From assembly GCF_001904725.1 (NCBI RefSeq), contig NZ_MRCE01000038.1, positions 1 to 63,286 on the forward strand: 63,286 bases of DNA, written 5' to 3'. The notes beneath the pieces are model-generated. The model worked only from the letters and a program-made list of their open reading frames with translations, ran no database searches and was not told the DNA's origin. Source of the DNA: Phormidium ambiguum IAM M-71 (GTDB lineage Bacteria; Cyanobacteriota; Cyanobacteriia; Cyanobacteriales; Aerosakkonemataceae). The position numbers and the translations under genes are program-made. Each line of letters begins with the position of its first letter. The stretch's first letter is position 1. This document shows positions 41,230 through 50,883 of this stretch, in pieces.

Positions 41230-41691
41230 ATGTCTAAGTTTTTACGTACTGCTTTAGTGATATTGGCGCTACAACCTTTGCCAGCATTAGCACAAACCGA
41301 GACACAATATGGTTTTCCCGTCTCGGATACACCACCTGGCGATTTACCCTGCTATATGGTTACAAGTAACAGAAATACACTCAATTTAGGTCGGTTGTGT
41401 GGTGCTACCCCTCGTCTCAACACAAGTCAAACAAATACCTCCCCAACTTTTTACAGTCCTCGCAATTTTAATAGTCCCGGTAGTTTCAGGAGTTCTGGTA
41501 GTCGTAGTAGTTCAGGACGCTGCGACACTCCTGATGATATAGCAGCAGATGGCAGTCGATGTGGTGGTAGAGCCGCTAGTGAACGTCCTGGTGGTAGATC
41601 GGGGTATTCCACTGGTTCATCTAGTTCTGGCCGCAGCCGCAACAGTTTAAGTCAGGACAATCCAGACTGGAGGCTTTGGGGTGAGCAATAG
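41230..41691 (+). CDS. Small secreted Ser-rich protein, relative of the 56852 gene ends
   Basis: 153 residues from ATG 41230. Its signal peptide, LRTALVILALQPLPALA followed by QTETQYGFPVSD, is nearly the same as that of the secreted nuclease at 56852. The C-terminal GRCDTPDDIAADGSRCGGRA segment and SERPGGRS echo the nuclease tail (C-x-CPYDxDxxGxxCxGRSAYSRPGG). The nuclease domain itself is missing. So it carries both ends of that protein around a Ser/Asn-rich centre. Function unknown. Confidence 0.68.
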   Translation: MSKFLRTALVILALQPLPALAQTETQYGFPVSDTPPGDLPCYMVTSNRNTLNLGRLCGATPRLNTSQTNTSPTFYSPRNFNSPGSFRSSGSRSSSGRCDTPDDIAADGSRCGGRAASERPGGRSGYSTGSSSSGRSRNSLSQDNPDWRLWGEQ

Positions 41692-42162
41692 CTTGTGCGG
41701 CGATCGCGCCGAAGCGTGAGCATTAACCAAAAGTGTTGCGATCGCTACGCACTTTCCTCGCCTCTGTATTAACTGTTTACAGAGGTGAGGTGATTTGCCC
41801 AGATTTCACCGTAGATTCTTATCTTTAAGGAACTAAATTTACTGTGATTACCGCAAATATTGAAAGAATCACGCAGTTGTTTATCAATTTAATAATCTCA
41901 GCCTCAGTAATTATGCGTTCTGTACTTCCGTAATTCTTCTCTATACTCCGGGCAAAAAAAGTTGATAAACTTCTGTTAAAGCAAAGAATTGGTTCCTAAA
42001 AGAATAATTTTTGCTCTTTATAGTGCCAGACTATAACTCTTTTATTCAAAGGAAATTTAGTCAACTACTAAGTTGAGATTAAAACAGCATTTTTGGCACT
42101 TAGATTGTTTTTGATAATTAAAAATCTGACAACTTAAGAGAAGATCTACCCAGAGTAATAAT
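41692..42162. other. AT-rich intergenic stretch before the giant exoprotein gene
   Basis: No gene or hairpin that I can support. It presumably contains the promoter of the 42163 gene. The ATG there has only a weak ribosome-binding site (AGAGTAATAAT). Confidence 0.4.
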
Positions 42163-45100
42163 ATGTCTAATTTTGAGATTGGTAATTTGATTGGTAGTCA
42201 GAATTATTCCGATTTTGTTGATAGTAATGACCCCAACGATATCTACAATTTTAGCGTTGGTAAAACAGGTGCTTTTAGCCTTTCTCTCAATGGATTAACT
42301 GCTAATGCCGATGTGCAGTTGCTCAATAAAAACGGAAATATCTTGTATACTTCCAAGGCAAATGGTAAAAATCCAGAAGCGATTAATGTTAATGATTTAG
42401 TAGCTGGGGATTATACTGTACGAGTTTTTCAAGTCAGTGGTAAAACTAACTATAATCTTAGCCTCACCTATTCTGAAACCAATTCCTCTACAGATCCTAT
42501 TACTGGTTTAGGGATTAAATCAGGTTACTTTACTGTTGGACAAAGCGGAGAAGTAACCTTTGATTTTGTTAATGACGATAGCACCTATCAAAGTGAATTA
42601 GCTATTTTCAGTCTGTCGGGAATGGATAAGTTTGTTCCCGGTTCTCCTGAATTTATTAAGGAAGCAGCGAGGCGGGCATTAAGTAATTCTGTTTTAGGTT
42701 ATACAGTAATTTCTGACCCAACTGAGGGAGCTAAATATAATGTTTCGTCAGATAAGAAAAATTATAACGATGGACAATACCTGGGATTGAAGAAATTCGC
42801 TATGAATCCAGGGGATACATTTGGTTTGATGCTAGTTCCTGATGGGAAAGTGCAGGAAGTATTTAATAAACCACATATTGTCGGGAAAAAACGTGCATTA
42901 TTTTCTTTAGAAATCGCTCAACCTACAAAAAAGTTTCATCAAGCAGCAATAGCAGATGTTGATGGTACTGGAACTGCTTTTGCTATAGAAGATCGAGAAC
43001 TTGATTTTTGGACTGATCGAGATTATAATGACCTGATTTTTAAGGTGACAGGCGCAACGGGCAAAGCGGTAGGATTAGATGGGGCGATCGATCCTAAAAA
43101 AGATTGGCGTACTACTGTTGCAGGTAAGGAATTGCTCGATTACTTGAAAGGAAATTCGCCAGTTAATCCTACGCCAGTTAATCCCACACCAGTTGACCCC
43201 ACACCTATAGATCCGATAGTTGAAGATCCCACGCCTGAAGATCCAATAGCTGAAGATTCTACGCCACAGATCGATCAAAATCAACCTTTAATTGGTGTAA
43301 TTGATACGGGATTTAATGGAAATAATCCTGATTTAGATTATCGTCGATTCTTGTTAGGAAGCGATCGCATTTCCCAAGACAACAACCCCTTACTCTCTCC
43401 CGTTGAAAAAAGCGAACATGGCACTCATATTTTAGGATTAATTGCTGCTACCCAAGGTAATGAAATTGGGATTGATGGGATTAACGATAAAGCACCAATT
43501 TGGTTGGGACGTGCAGTTGGTTCTGGAACTTGGGCTTCTTCACTGATAGAATTTGTCGATGCGGCGAAACAGTCGGGACAGAAAAATGCCGTTGTTAATC
43601 TCAGTTTAGATTTAACGCAAATTAACCCAGATGGTAGCGTTACTACAAGATATGAATTAACGCCAAAAGAACGGGAAGCGATCGAATATGCACGGCAAAA
43701 TCATGTCTTAATTGTCACTGCTGCTGGTAATGATGGCGGCGTGATGTCGGTTTTGGGACAAGCATCCCAGGAGTTTGACAATATTATCACAGTTGGTGCA
43801 TCGGATGGAATCGATCGGGCCAACTATTCCAGCTATGGTGCGGGTTTAGATATTTTAACTGAAGGTGGTTCGCTCGATAATCCCGTGCTTTCCACAGTTG
43901 GGAATAGCGTAGGCAAAATGGCGGGAACTTCCGTTGCAGCTGCTAAGGCGACGGGTGTAGCGTCTTTAGTATGGGCAGTAAATCCAGATTTAAACTATCG
44001 CCAGGTAATTGATATTCTCAACTCTACAGCCACCGATTTAAAAACACAGGGGTGGGATAGTGAAACTGGATCGGGTTTGCTCAATTCTGCGGCAGCAGTA
44101 GAATTAGCCAAGAAAACAGTAGGTCAAGTTTATACACCTGAACCTTGGGTAGCACCCTTCACTTGGGATGGAGAAGGTAAAGTAACGCCAACTGAACGTG
44201 CAACGGAAGGTGGAATTTCCATTGCTACCGCTACTCAAGTAACACCTTTCTTTTCCGATAACGATAAAGTTGACTTGACGACTCCTGAAAAATATTACCA
44301 ATTTACAGTCAATCAACCTGGTTATGTACGCTGGACACTTACTCGCACTAATGGTAGTAACGAGTTTCCTGGTGCAACTTTAGTGAAAGCAGATAGTACT
44401 CCCGGAAGCTTTAAATTTGTACCAGGTGGGGCTATGCTTAGTGGTTCTGTTGATGGTCAAACTACGCCTATCTCAATAACAAATGGCGTATTTGTTGACC
44501 CTGGAACCTATTATTTGAGACTTCGGAATGGAATAACCAACACGGTTAAAAATTACAATCTTTCCAATCAGTTTATCCCCGATTCAGTCAACGCATTTCA
44601 GACACCTGTCAACTACTCAACTACACCTTATTTTGACTTTTCCCCAGATATCCAAACTAAAGCATTCAATGGGTCTTCTGCTACTGGGTTGAATGTATCC
44701 GGTCAAGTTGAATTTAAATTTGGAGATTTGAGCAAGCGGACTGCCAAATATGGGTTAGAAGTGAAAGAAACGGGAAAACTGAATTTCAATGTACTTTCTC
44801 CCAATGGCATGGTTGAAGTTAGAGTTGAGAAATTTATTGGGAATGAAGATAAAACAGAAAATTTAGCTTATTACGAGTTCGCCGCTAACGCAAACTACTC
44901 GAATGAAATCACTCTGAATAAAGGACGGTATCAAATTGAGATAAAAGCGAATGGCGATGAAGTTATTCCAGGTCAAATTTTACAACTACCTTACACTCTC
45001 ACCGGGGTATTTTCGCGCCTTGCACCCAAAGTTGGAGAAGGAAATGTTCCTATTGGTGCGGGTAATTTCATCAAGACGGTGACGAGTAATGGAGTGGATA

Positions 45101-48100
45101 CACATTACTACACCAATGGACATTTGAGCGTTCAACCGAAAGGAACCTCGACTTGGTACACATCTGGTACGGGCGATACAATTCCGCTCCTTGGTGGTAC
45201 TATTACTCCGATCGAAGATACAGTTAAAAAGTATTCGTTTGAGTATTACTACGGCAACGGAACTTTTCTAAATGGGCAATATGCCGGGGGCGGAGATTAT
45301 TACAAGGGCTACTTCTACGCTAACGATGGGTTTTACTTCAAAGACCAGAGAATCGCGCAAACAACCTTCAATTCTAGCGGTAACAAAGGGTTCTACAAAA
45401 TAACCGATGCTTCTCTATCTGGTAGCAGTTCAGATGTTGGGGATGTTTACATCACTTCTTACAGTGACAACGATACTAGCAAAGGAGTTTTCAAGACTCT
45501 CAACTTTGATGAAGCTTTGAGTAATCAAGGATTAGGCACCGAATACGGCTATATTGGCAGTAAATTTTTCGACAAAGACACCGAACTAGATTTGAGTGAC
45601 CCTGATGGGAATACTTCGATGTCTACGTCTGAATATTTACAATTGAATCAAGCGACTTCAGGGAAATCGATCGGTGGTGGATTCGATCGCGCAGATTATT
45701 ACCGTTTCAGTCTGAATCAAATTAACGATGTTTCCATTCTGTTGAGCGGACTGACTGCAAGTAGTGGTTTCTCGGTCATTCAAGACCTGAACAATAACGG
45801 ACAATTCGAGCCAAATGAAAGCTTAGGTGTTTCCAGCGGAACTGCAACAACTCAATGGATAAGAACCACGTTTGCTGCTGGTAATTACTACGTTCGTGTT
45901 TTCCCCGATAATCCGAATGATTTGAATGGAAAGACCAATTACAATCTAAAGGTTTCTGCAACTCCCGAACTTCCTGGAAATACCTTTGGGCAAGCTTATA
46001 ATGTTGGCCTTTTGAATAATTACTATGGCAACCCAAAAAGCTTTACAGGCGCTTTGAGGACTAATCACGATACTGAGGATTACTATCGGTTCCAATTAGA
46101 CAGACGCAGCAATGTTTCTTTGACGCTAGATGGTTTGATTACGACTCGATTAGGAAGTGCGATGGTAGAGGGAGCAACCCCAAATACGCTTCTTCAACTA
46201 ATTCGTGACACCAACAACAACGGTCAAATTGATGCAGGTGAGATGCGGGGAAGCGTATTCGCTAATCCTACTCAAACAGGGTCAATAAATAAGAGCTTGG
46301 AAGCTGGTAATTATTTTGTGCGAGTTACTCCAGAAGGTTCTAACCCTGTTAATACTGCATACGCTATAACGATGTCTGCCCAATCTCGTACAATTCCTAC
46401 AACTCGCTGGAATGCTAGATTTATTAACCGCAATCCTGATAATGTAGCAGATTTCAACAGCTATGATTTCAGCAATCCAACGGCTGTTTTGGATCTGGGT
46501 TCGCAAAGCAGTGGAGATGGCAAAATTCGCTTGTACAAAGACTTTGGTTTGAATAGTCCCGCTTTCAACGTGCAAAGCGATAATTTTGCGATGGAAGCAA
46601 GCACTATTACACGCCTAGAGGCTGGTAAACTCTACAAAGTTACAACAAAATCAGATGATGGAACTCAGTTTTTCCTAACAAAAGTTGGGTCGGCTACAAC
46701 TAGAAAAAATCTAGAACAGTTAGGTGGTTGGAGTAATGGAGATTGGCGCGATCGCGGTGCTGATAAACCTGCTAAGACAATTTACTTAAAAGTGCCTGAA
46801 TCTGGTGACTATGTTTTTGACGTTCAATATTACGAAAAGGGCATCGGTTCCAAAATTGATGTCACTTTAGAAGAAAATAAGTCCTTTGTAGAGAACACGA
46901 ATGGCTCCGAGTGGTACGCTGGATTCTACTGGTGGGATAAAAATCAAAGTGAACCGCCATTGAAATTATATGAGAATCCTGAGAATGAAATTGGGATAGT
47001 AAATCTTGGTTCCAACGTTCGTGATGATGGCAAGAATGGTATTAAATTTGATTGGCGTGATGGTATTCCCAAGAACGATTCCCGCTTGCCAGGTGATTTA
47101 TTTGCGATTCGTGCCTACACTCAAGCTGACTTTGAAGCTGGCAAAGAATATCGGGCATTCGTCAAGGGTGATGACGGATTCCAACTGTTTGCGAAAAAAG
47201 CTTACACTGACAAATGGTACTACTTCACAGACGAAAATAAGTGGGAACAGAATTACGGCGATCTGAAAGAAGTCAGGTTTAAAGTTCCCGAAACTGGCTT
47301 GTACGATTTGCATTTCCAATTCTATGAAAAGTATGGGGATACTAACTTCGACTTTTATTGGGAAGAGGTTCCACCTCCACAAAAACCAGATATCAAGATT
47401 GAATTAGTAGATCATTACAATCAATTTAGTCCTTCACAATGGGCAAAAATTCAACAAGCTGCCGCTAACTGGGAAAGAATTATTACAAAAGACAAAGACT
47501 CCAGTGGCATTTTGAGGATTTCAGTCAATAAAGGTCAAACTGATAATCCGGTATGGCTTGCTGATACCATAGAGGATAATGCTGTTAATTATCGGACTAA
47601 TTTTAGCGATCCAAGCGTCGATCTAGATGGAGTCGATTATCACAACAATATTCGATTCAATTCCAATCGCCTCTCTTATACCGAGAATAATAATCTTTTT
47701 GTTCGAGTGGCAATGCACGAAATTGGTAATGCGTTAGGGCTTCCTGATGATAATAGTAGTCTGAACCTAATGAATCATGACAAGCTCAATCCTTTAATCA
47801 CTGAAACAATGTACAAGAGGTTAGAGGAGCTTGGTTATAGTGTCGATCGCAATGCTTTTGTAGATTGGAATGAAAGTAACAATCCCGGCGGTGGTAATCC
47901 TGGTGGTGGCAATCCCGGTGGTGGTTCAAATCAACCAACTATCAGCATTCCGGTCAATTTCAACTCCCCTGTATATACTACCGATAATAAGTTTTGGCTA
48001 GCTGGTTATGGAGGCCCCAACTGTACGTGGTATGCAAACGGTCGCCTGAAGGAACTAGGCTACCAAGCAAGCGTTTTAGATGGAATGTTGGGTAATGCCT

Positions 48101-49782
48101 ACCAGTGGGATAATCTGGCTCCAGGGGCGGGTGCTACTGTTTCAAATCAAGCTCAAGTTGGTGCAATTACGGTATGGGAACCTTATCACGGTGGAGCAGG
48201 AAACCTTGGTCATGTGGCAGTAGTTGAGCAAGTCAACTCAGATGGCTCGATTCTAATTTCAGAATCGAACTGGCTTGGCCAAATGTACCATACTCGCACT
48301 ATTTATCCTAATAGCGCTCAATGGCCCGATCATTTCATCGTGGTTCCTAAAGTAGGCGGCACTACTAATCCTGGTAGTGGCAATCCCGGTGGCGGTAATT
48401 CCGGCGGCGGTAATCCTGGTAATGGAAATCCCGGTGGTGGGAATCCCGACGTTGGCAATCCCGGTGGTGGCAATCCTGGTCATGGTAATCCTGCACCAAC
48501 ACCTAAAGATGAATTTTTCTCGATTGGAACATTAGGAGAACTTTGGGATGCTGGCAATAGAGTAAGTTCAACTAATCGCAATGACTACTACTCTTTCAAC
48601 ATTGATAAGCGAAGCAATTTGCGGGCTGATTTCAACGCTATTGACACTCATGCACGCCTATCTATACTTGGAGTTCCCAAACAAATAGATACATCTTCGG
48701 GGTCTGCTAGTTGGATTTTAGAACCTGGGAACTACCAAATCAAAATTGAAGATACCAGTGGAGACACCGATTATAATTTCAGCTTGCATCGTGTTAATTT
48801 AGTGGAAAATGTTACGGAAAAAGGGCTGACAAAAGGATCGAAATGGAATTTGTTAACTCAAAGATTTGATTCTTTTGATAACGATCTTCCAGATCGTTCT
48901 GGAAAAGTAAATCTTTACCACTATAACAGCAGTGGCCGAACCAGCGATCCCGATCAAGGTATTGAACCTGGAAAAGACACAATTGTAGTCATTCATGGTC
49001 GTGGTGACAGTAGTGCAGGAACCAACATAAAAAATTTACTAACTACAGCAGCTAGTAAATATGGGAGTCAATATCAAATCTTGGCTCTTGATTGGCAAGA
49101 ACTAGCTACCGATAATGGGCAGCCACCGTTCACTGCTGCTCGTGCAATCACTCCAGTTGCTGAATGGGCAGTAAATACTCTGAAGAAACTGGGAATAGCC
49201 GCCGACAAAATCTCTCTTTTCGGTCACAGTTTAGGCTCTTACGTTAGTTCAGAAATTGGTCGGCTTTTCGGAAAAGTAGAAAATCTTGTGGCAATTGACC
49301 CGGCATTTCCAGGTCACTCCTATGATATTGATGGAAATACCTGGGATGTTGATAATACGGGAGATGAACGAAGAATAACAGAGTTTAAATATACAGCCAA
49401 CCATTCACTAGCTTTTGTCGTGAGAGATGGCGGAATTGACGGTATTGCTGGAGATGGACACACAGCAGATAAAGCTGATAATTCCCTAGTTATTTCTTAT
49501 GATAACTGGCCTTGGCCTAATCTATCGGATGCAATATCTCCCCATAATAGAGCCGTTGACGTTGTTGCAGATGCCTTATCAAAAGGATATTTAAAACTAG
49601 AGAATAACGTGGCTTTACCAAGCGATCTCTTGAAAGATAAGTACGGAGATGATGGTAGGCACATACAGTGGACTGGTACTCATGAAGGCCGCGTCACTGC
49701 AACAAGAGATGGCAAAATTAAGGAACTAGCCTACATTAATGGTTATAGTTGGTGGGAAGGGGATCGCGAAACTAAGACTTGA
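42163..49782 (+). CDS. Giant multi-enzyme exoprotein (subtilisin, metzincin-like, CHAP, lipase-like)
   Basis: 2539 residues. In order: a PPC-type domain at about 1-105; DUF4114-like at about 110-300 (DRDYNDLIFKV); Pro-rich linker; subtilisin S8 domain with D381 (VIDTGFNG), H419 (SEHGTHILGL), N in AAGNDG and S590 (AGTSVAAA); more PPC-type domains; two PA14-like domains at about 1410-1740; a metzincin-like domain with HEIGNALGLPD at 1852 (the second zinc His is Asn); GGGNP-rich linker; CHAP domain with C1954 and H2017; a second GNP linker; PPC-type; and a lipase-like hydrolase with GHSLGS (S2356). No classical signal peptide; type I export is possible. It likely digests external protein, wall and lipid. 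Confidence 0.88.
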   Translation: MSNFEIGNLIGSQNYSDFVDSNDPNDIYNFSVGKTGAFSLSLNGLTANADVQLLNKNGNILYTSKANGKNPEAINVNDLVAGDYTVRVFQVSGKTNYNLSLTYSETNSSTDPITGLGIKSGYFTVGQSGEVTFDFVNDDSTYQSELAIFSLSGMDKFVPGSPEFIKEAARRALSNSVLGYTVISDPTEGAKYNVSSDKKNYNDGQYLGLKKFAMNPGDTFGLMLVPDGKVQEVFNKPHIVGKKRALFSLEIAQPTKKFHQAAIADVDGTGTAFAIEDRELDFWTDRDYNDLIFKVTGATGKAVGLDGAIDPKKDWRTTVAGKELLDYLKGNSPVNPTPVNPTPVDPTPIDPIVEDPTPEDPIAEDSTPQIDQNQPLIGVIDTGFNGNNPDLDYRRFLLGSDRISQDNNPLLSPVEKSEHGTHILGLIAATQGNEIGIDGINDKAPIWLGRAVGSGTWASSLIEFVDAAKQSGQKNAVVNLSLDLTQINPDGSVTTRYELTPKEREAIEYARQNHVLIVTAAGNDGGVMSVLGQASQEFDNIITVGASDGIDRANYSSYGAGLDILTEGGSLDNPVLSTVGNSVGKMAGTSVAAAKATGVASLVWAVNPDLNYRQVIDILNSTATDLKTQGWDSETGSGLLNSAAAVELAKKTVGQVYTPEPWVAPFTWDGEGKVTPTERATEGGISIATATQVTPFFSDNDKVDLTTPEKYYQFTVNQPGYVRWTLTRTNGSNEFPGATLVKADSTPGSFKFVPGGAMLSGSVDGQTTPISITNGVFVDPGTYYLRLRNGITNTVKNYNLSNQFIPDSVNAFQTPVNYSTTPYFDFSPDIQTKAFNGSSATGLNVSGQVEFKFGDLSKRTAKYGLEVKETGKLNFNVLSPNGMVEVRVEKFIGNEDKTENLAYYEFAANANYSNEITLNKGRYQIEIKANGDEVIPGQILQLPYTLTGVFSRLAPKVGEGNVPIGAGNFIKTVTSNGVDTHYYTNGHLSVQPKGTSTWYTSGTGDTIPLLGGTITPIEDTVKKYSFEYYYGNGTFLNGQYAGGGDYYKGYFYANDGFYFKDQRIAQTTFNSSGNKGFYKITDASLSGSSSDVGDVYITSYSDNDTSKGVFKTLNFDEALSNQGLGTEYGYIGSKFFDKDTELDLSDPDGNTSMSTSEYLQLNQATSGKSIGGGFDRADYYRFSLNQINDVSILLSGLTASSGFSVIQDLNNNGQFEPNESLGVSSGTATTQWIRTTFAAGNYYVRVFPDNPNDLNGKTNYNLKVSATPELPGNTFGQAYNVGLLNNYYGNPKSFTGALRTNHDTEDYYRFQLDRRSNVSLTLDGLITTRLGSAMVEGATPNTLLQLIRDTNNNGQIDAGEMRGSVFANPTQTGSINKSLEAGNYFVRVTPEGSNPVNTAYAITMSAQSRTIPTTRWNARFINRNPDNVADFNSYDFSNPTAVLDLGSQSSGDGKIRLYKDFGLNSPAFNVQSDNFAMEASTITRLEAGKLYKVTTKSDDGTQFFLTKVGSATTRKNLEQLGGWSNGDWRDRGADKPAKTIYLKVPESGDYVFDVQYYEKGIGSKIDVTLEENKSFVENTNGSEWYAGFYWWDKNQSEPPLKLYENPENEIGIVNLGSNVRDDGKNGIKFDWRDGIPKNDSRLPGDLFAIRAYTQADFEAGKEYRAFVKGDDGFQLFAKKAYTDKWYYFTDENKWEQNYGDLKEVRFKVPETGLYDLHFQFYEKYGDTNFDFYWEEVPPPQKPDIKIELVDHYNQFSPSQWAKIQQAAANWERIITKDKDSSGILRISVNKGQTDNPVWLADTIEDNAVNYRTNFSDPSVDLDGVDYHNNIRFNSNRLSYTENNNLFVRVAMHEIGNALGLPDDNSSLNLMNHDKLNPLITETMYKRLEELGYSVDRNAFVDWNESNNPGGGNPGGGNPGGGSNQPTISIPVNFNSPVYTTDNKFWLAGYGGPNCTWYANGRLKELGYQASVLDGMLGNAYQWDNLAPGAGATVSNQAQVGAITVWEPYHGGAGNLGHVAVVEQVNSDGSILISESNWLGQMYHTRTIYPNSAQWPDHFIVVPKVGGTTNPGSGNPGGGNSGGGNPGNGNPGGGNPDVGNPGGGNPGHGNPAPTPKDEFFSIGTLGELWDAGNRVSSTNRNDYYSFNIDKRSNLRADFNAIDTHARLSILGVPKQIDTSSGSASWILEPGNYQIKIEDTSGDTDYNFSLHRVNLVENVTEKGLTKGSKWNLLTQRFDSFDNDLPDRSGKVNLYHYNSSGRTSDPDQGIEPGKDTIVVIHGRGDSSAGTNIKNLLTTAASKYGSQYQILALDWQELATDNGQPPFTAARAITPVAEWAVNTLKKLGIAADKISLFGHSLGSYVSSEIGRLFGKVENLVAIDPAFPGHSYDIDGNTWDVDNTGDERRITEFKYTANHSLAFVVRDGGIDGIAGDGHTADKADNSLVISYDNWPWPNLSDAISPHNRAVDVVADALSKGYLKLENNVALPSDLLKDKYGDDGRHIQWTGTHEGRVTATRDGKIKELAYINGYSWWEGDRETKT

Positions 49783-49837
49783 AATCGGGCTTAGGGAGTC
49801 TTAGTAAAATCTCAGAAATAAGCATCGCCTCTTTTAC

Positions 49838-49874
49838 ATTGAGGTATATCCTACAGAGTAGGATATACCTCAAT
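49838..49874. terminator. 17-bp perfect hairpin after the exoprotein gene
   Basis: Arms 49838-49854 (ATTGAGGTATATCCTAC) and 49858-49874 pair perfectly with an AGA loop. It lies 56 bp after the exoprotein stop and 40 bp before the isomerase start, so it could terminate or partially attenuate transcription between them. Confidence 0.65.
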
Positions 49875-49913
49875 CGTTTGAATTCACCGATTTATGAAAG
49901 CAATCCAATATTT

Positions 49914-50672
49914 ATGGAATCCCAACCTTTCTTTAGCATTGACGACCAGCCTATATCTTTAGCCAAAGCTATTGGTTATCTTCGTAGTACAGGTGATTTT
50001 CAATCATTTGTACTAAAAATAATTCGACAGCATCTTTTGGAAACAGAACTACAAACTCGTGAAGACCTAGAGATTGACTCTACCATCATTGAACAAGCTG
50101 TTATTGATTTTCGGTTAGAGAACCAACTTAACGATTCCGATCGCTTTCAAGAATGGCTCAACGCCAAAGGCATCAACTACGCCGACTTCCGTTATCAAAT
50201 TGCCGCTGGGTTGAAGATAGAAAAGCTCAAAGCAGAAGTGACAGCCCCAAAACTAGAGGAATACTTCAACGCCAATAAAGCCTTACTCGATCAAGTTGTT
50301 CTCTCGCGCATTGTCGTCGCCGATCGAAACTTCGCCTTGAATCTCAAAAGTCAAATTCTGGCAGACAACAGCCGCTTTGAACCCTTAGCCAGAGAGCATT
50401 CCCTCACTGACGATCGCTTAGTTAATGGCATTATGGAGCCAGTTAGCCTGGGGCAAATTCCTGACCAGATACAAGGGTACGTCGCCACTGCTAAACCAGG
50501 CGAATTAATTGGTCCATTGGAAATTGAAGGACGCTACGCTTTGCTGCGCGTTGAGCAAATTCTTCCTGTGTCCCTGGATGGGTCACTAAAAGGGGAACTG
50601 CAAAATCAGCTATTTGAACAATGGTTACAAGAGAAGGCGCAAAAAATGACTATCAAAATGCACATTGAATGA
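49914..50672 (+). CDS. Parvulin-type (PpiC) peptidyl-prolyl isomerase
   Basis: 253 residues from ATG 49914 (MESQPFFSIDDQPISL); I exclude the upstream in-frame start at 49779 because it would place the hairpin in the coding region. N-terminal SurA-like helices (LKIIRQHLLETELQTREDL) are followed by a rotamase domain: VVLSRIVVADRNFALNLKSQ, FEPLAREHSLTD and GYVATAKPGELIGPLEIEGR. No signal peptide. In cyanobacteria this isomerase type is often near type I secretion systems and may help fold or export the giant protein; no HlyB/HlyD is seen in the window. Confidence 0.82.
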   Translation: MESQPFFSIDDQPISLAKAIGYLRSTGDFQSFVLKIIRQHLLETELQTREDLEIDSTIIEQAVIDFRLENQLNDSDRFQEWLNAKGINYADFRYQIAAGLKIEKLKAEVTAPKLEEYFNANKALLDQVVLSRIVVADRNFALNLKSQILADNSRFEPLAREHSLTDDRLVNGIMEPVSLGQIPDQIQGYVATAKPGELIGPLEIEGRYALLRVEQILPVSLDGSLKGELQNQLFEQWLQEKAQKMTIKMHIE

Positions 50673-50737
50673 TAGGTATAAGGGTGCGAGCGTTCCTTGA
50701 TAGTGAGAAAGCGATCGCACCTTCATTCTTCCATTTT

Positions 50738-50812
50738 CTAATTTGGCAAATCCTGTGATTCTAGAACTAAAACTTCAAGAGAACGCCTAACCCTGAACTG
50801 CAATGGAACATT
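50738..50812 (-). pseudogene. Fragment related to the coiled-coil gene at 19247
   Basis: Reverse-strand reading ends LQFRVRRSLEVLVLESQDLP, parallel to LQRVRHTLNVLTVESEKLP in the gene at 19247-19456. The DNA downstream of the stop is also alike (CATTCTTC, TTTTCTAAT). The N-terminal part is missing. Confidence 0.65.
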
Positions 50813-50883
50813 TTCCCTTGCTTCTCGATCCAAAAAAGATAATTCAAGAGAAAATCATGATTTTCTATAAGAGGAGATACTAA

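Noticed and set aside
41976-42162. Classical signal peptide or upstream start for the giant exoprotein
   Set aside because: The frame begins directly with a PPC-type domain; no in-frame upstream hydrophobic leader is visible.
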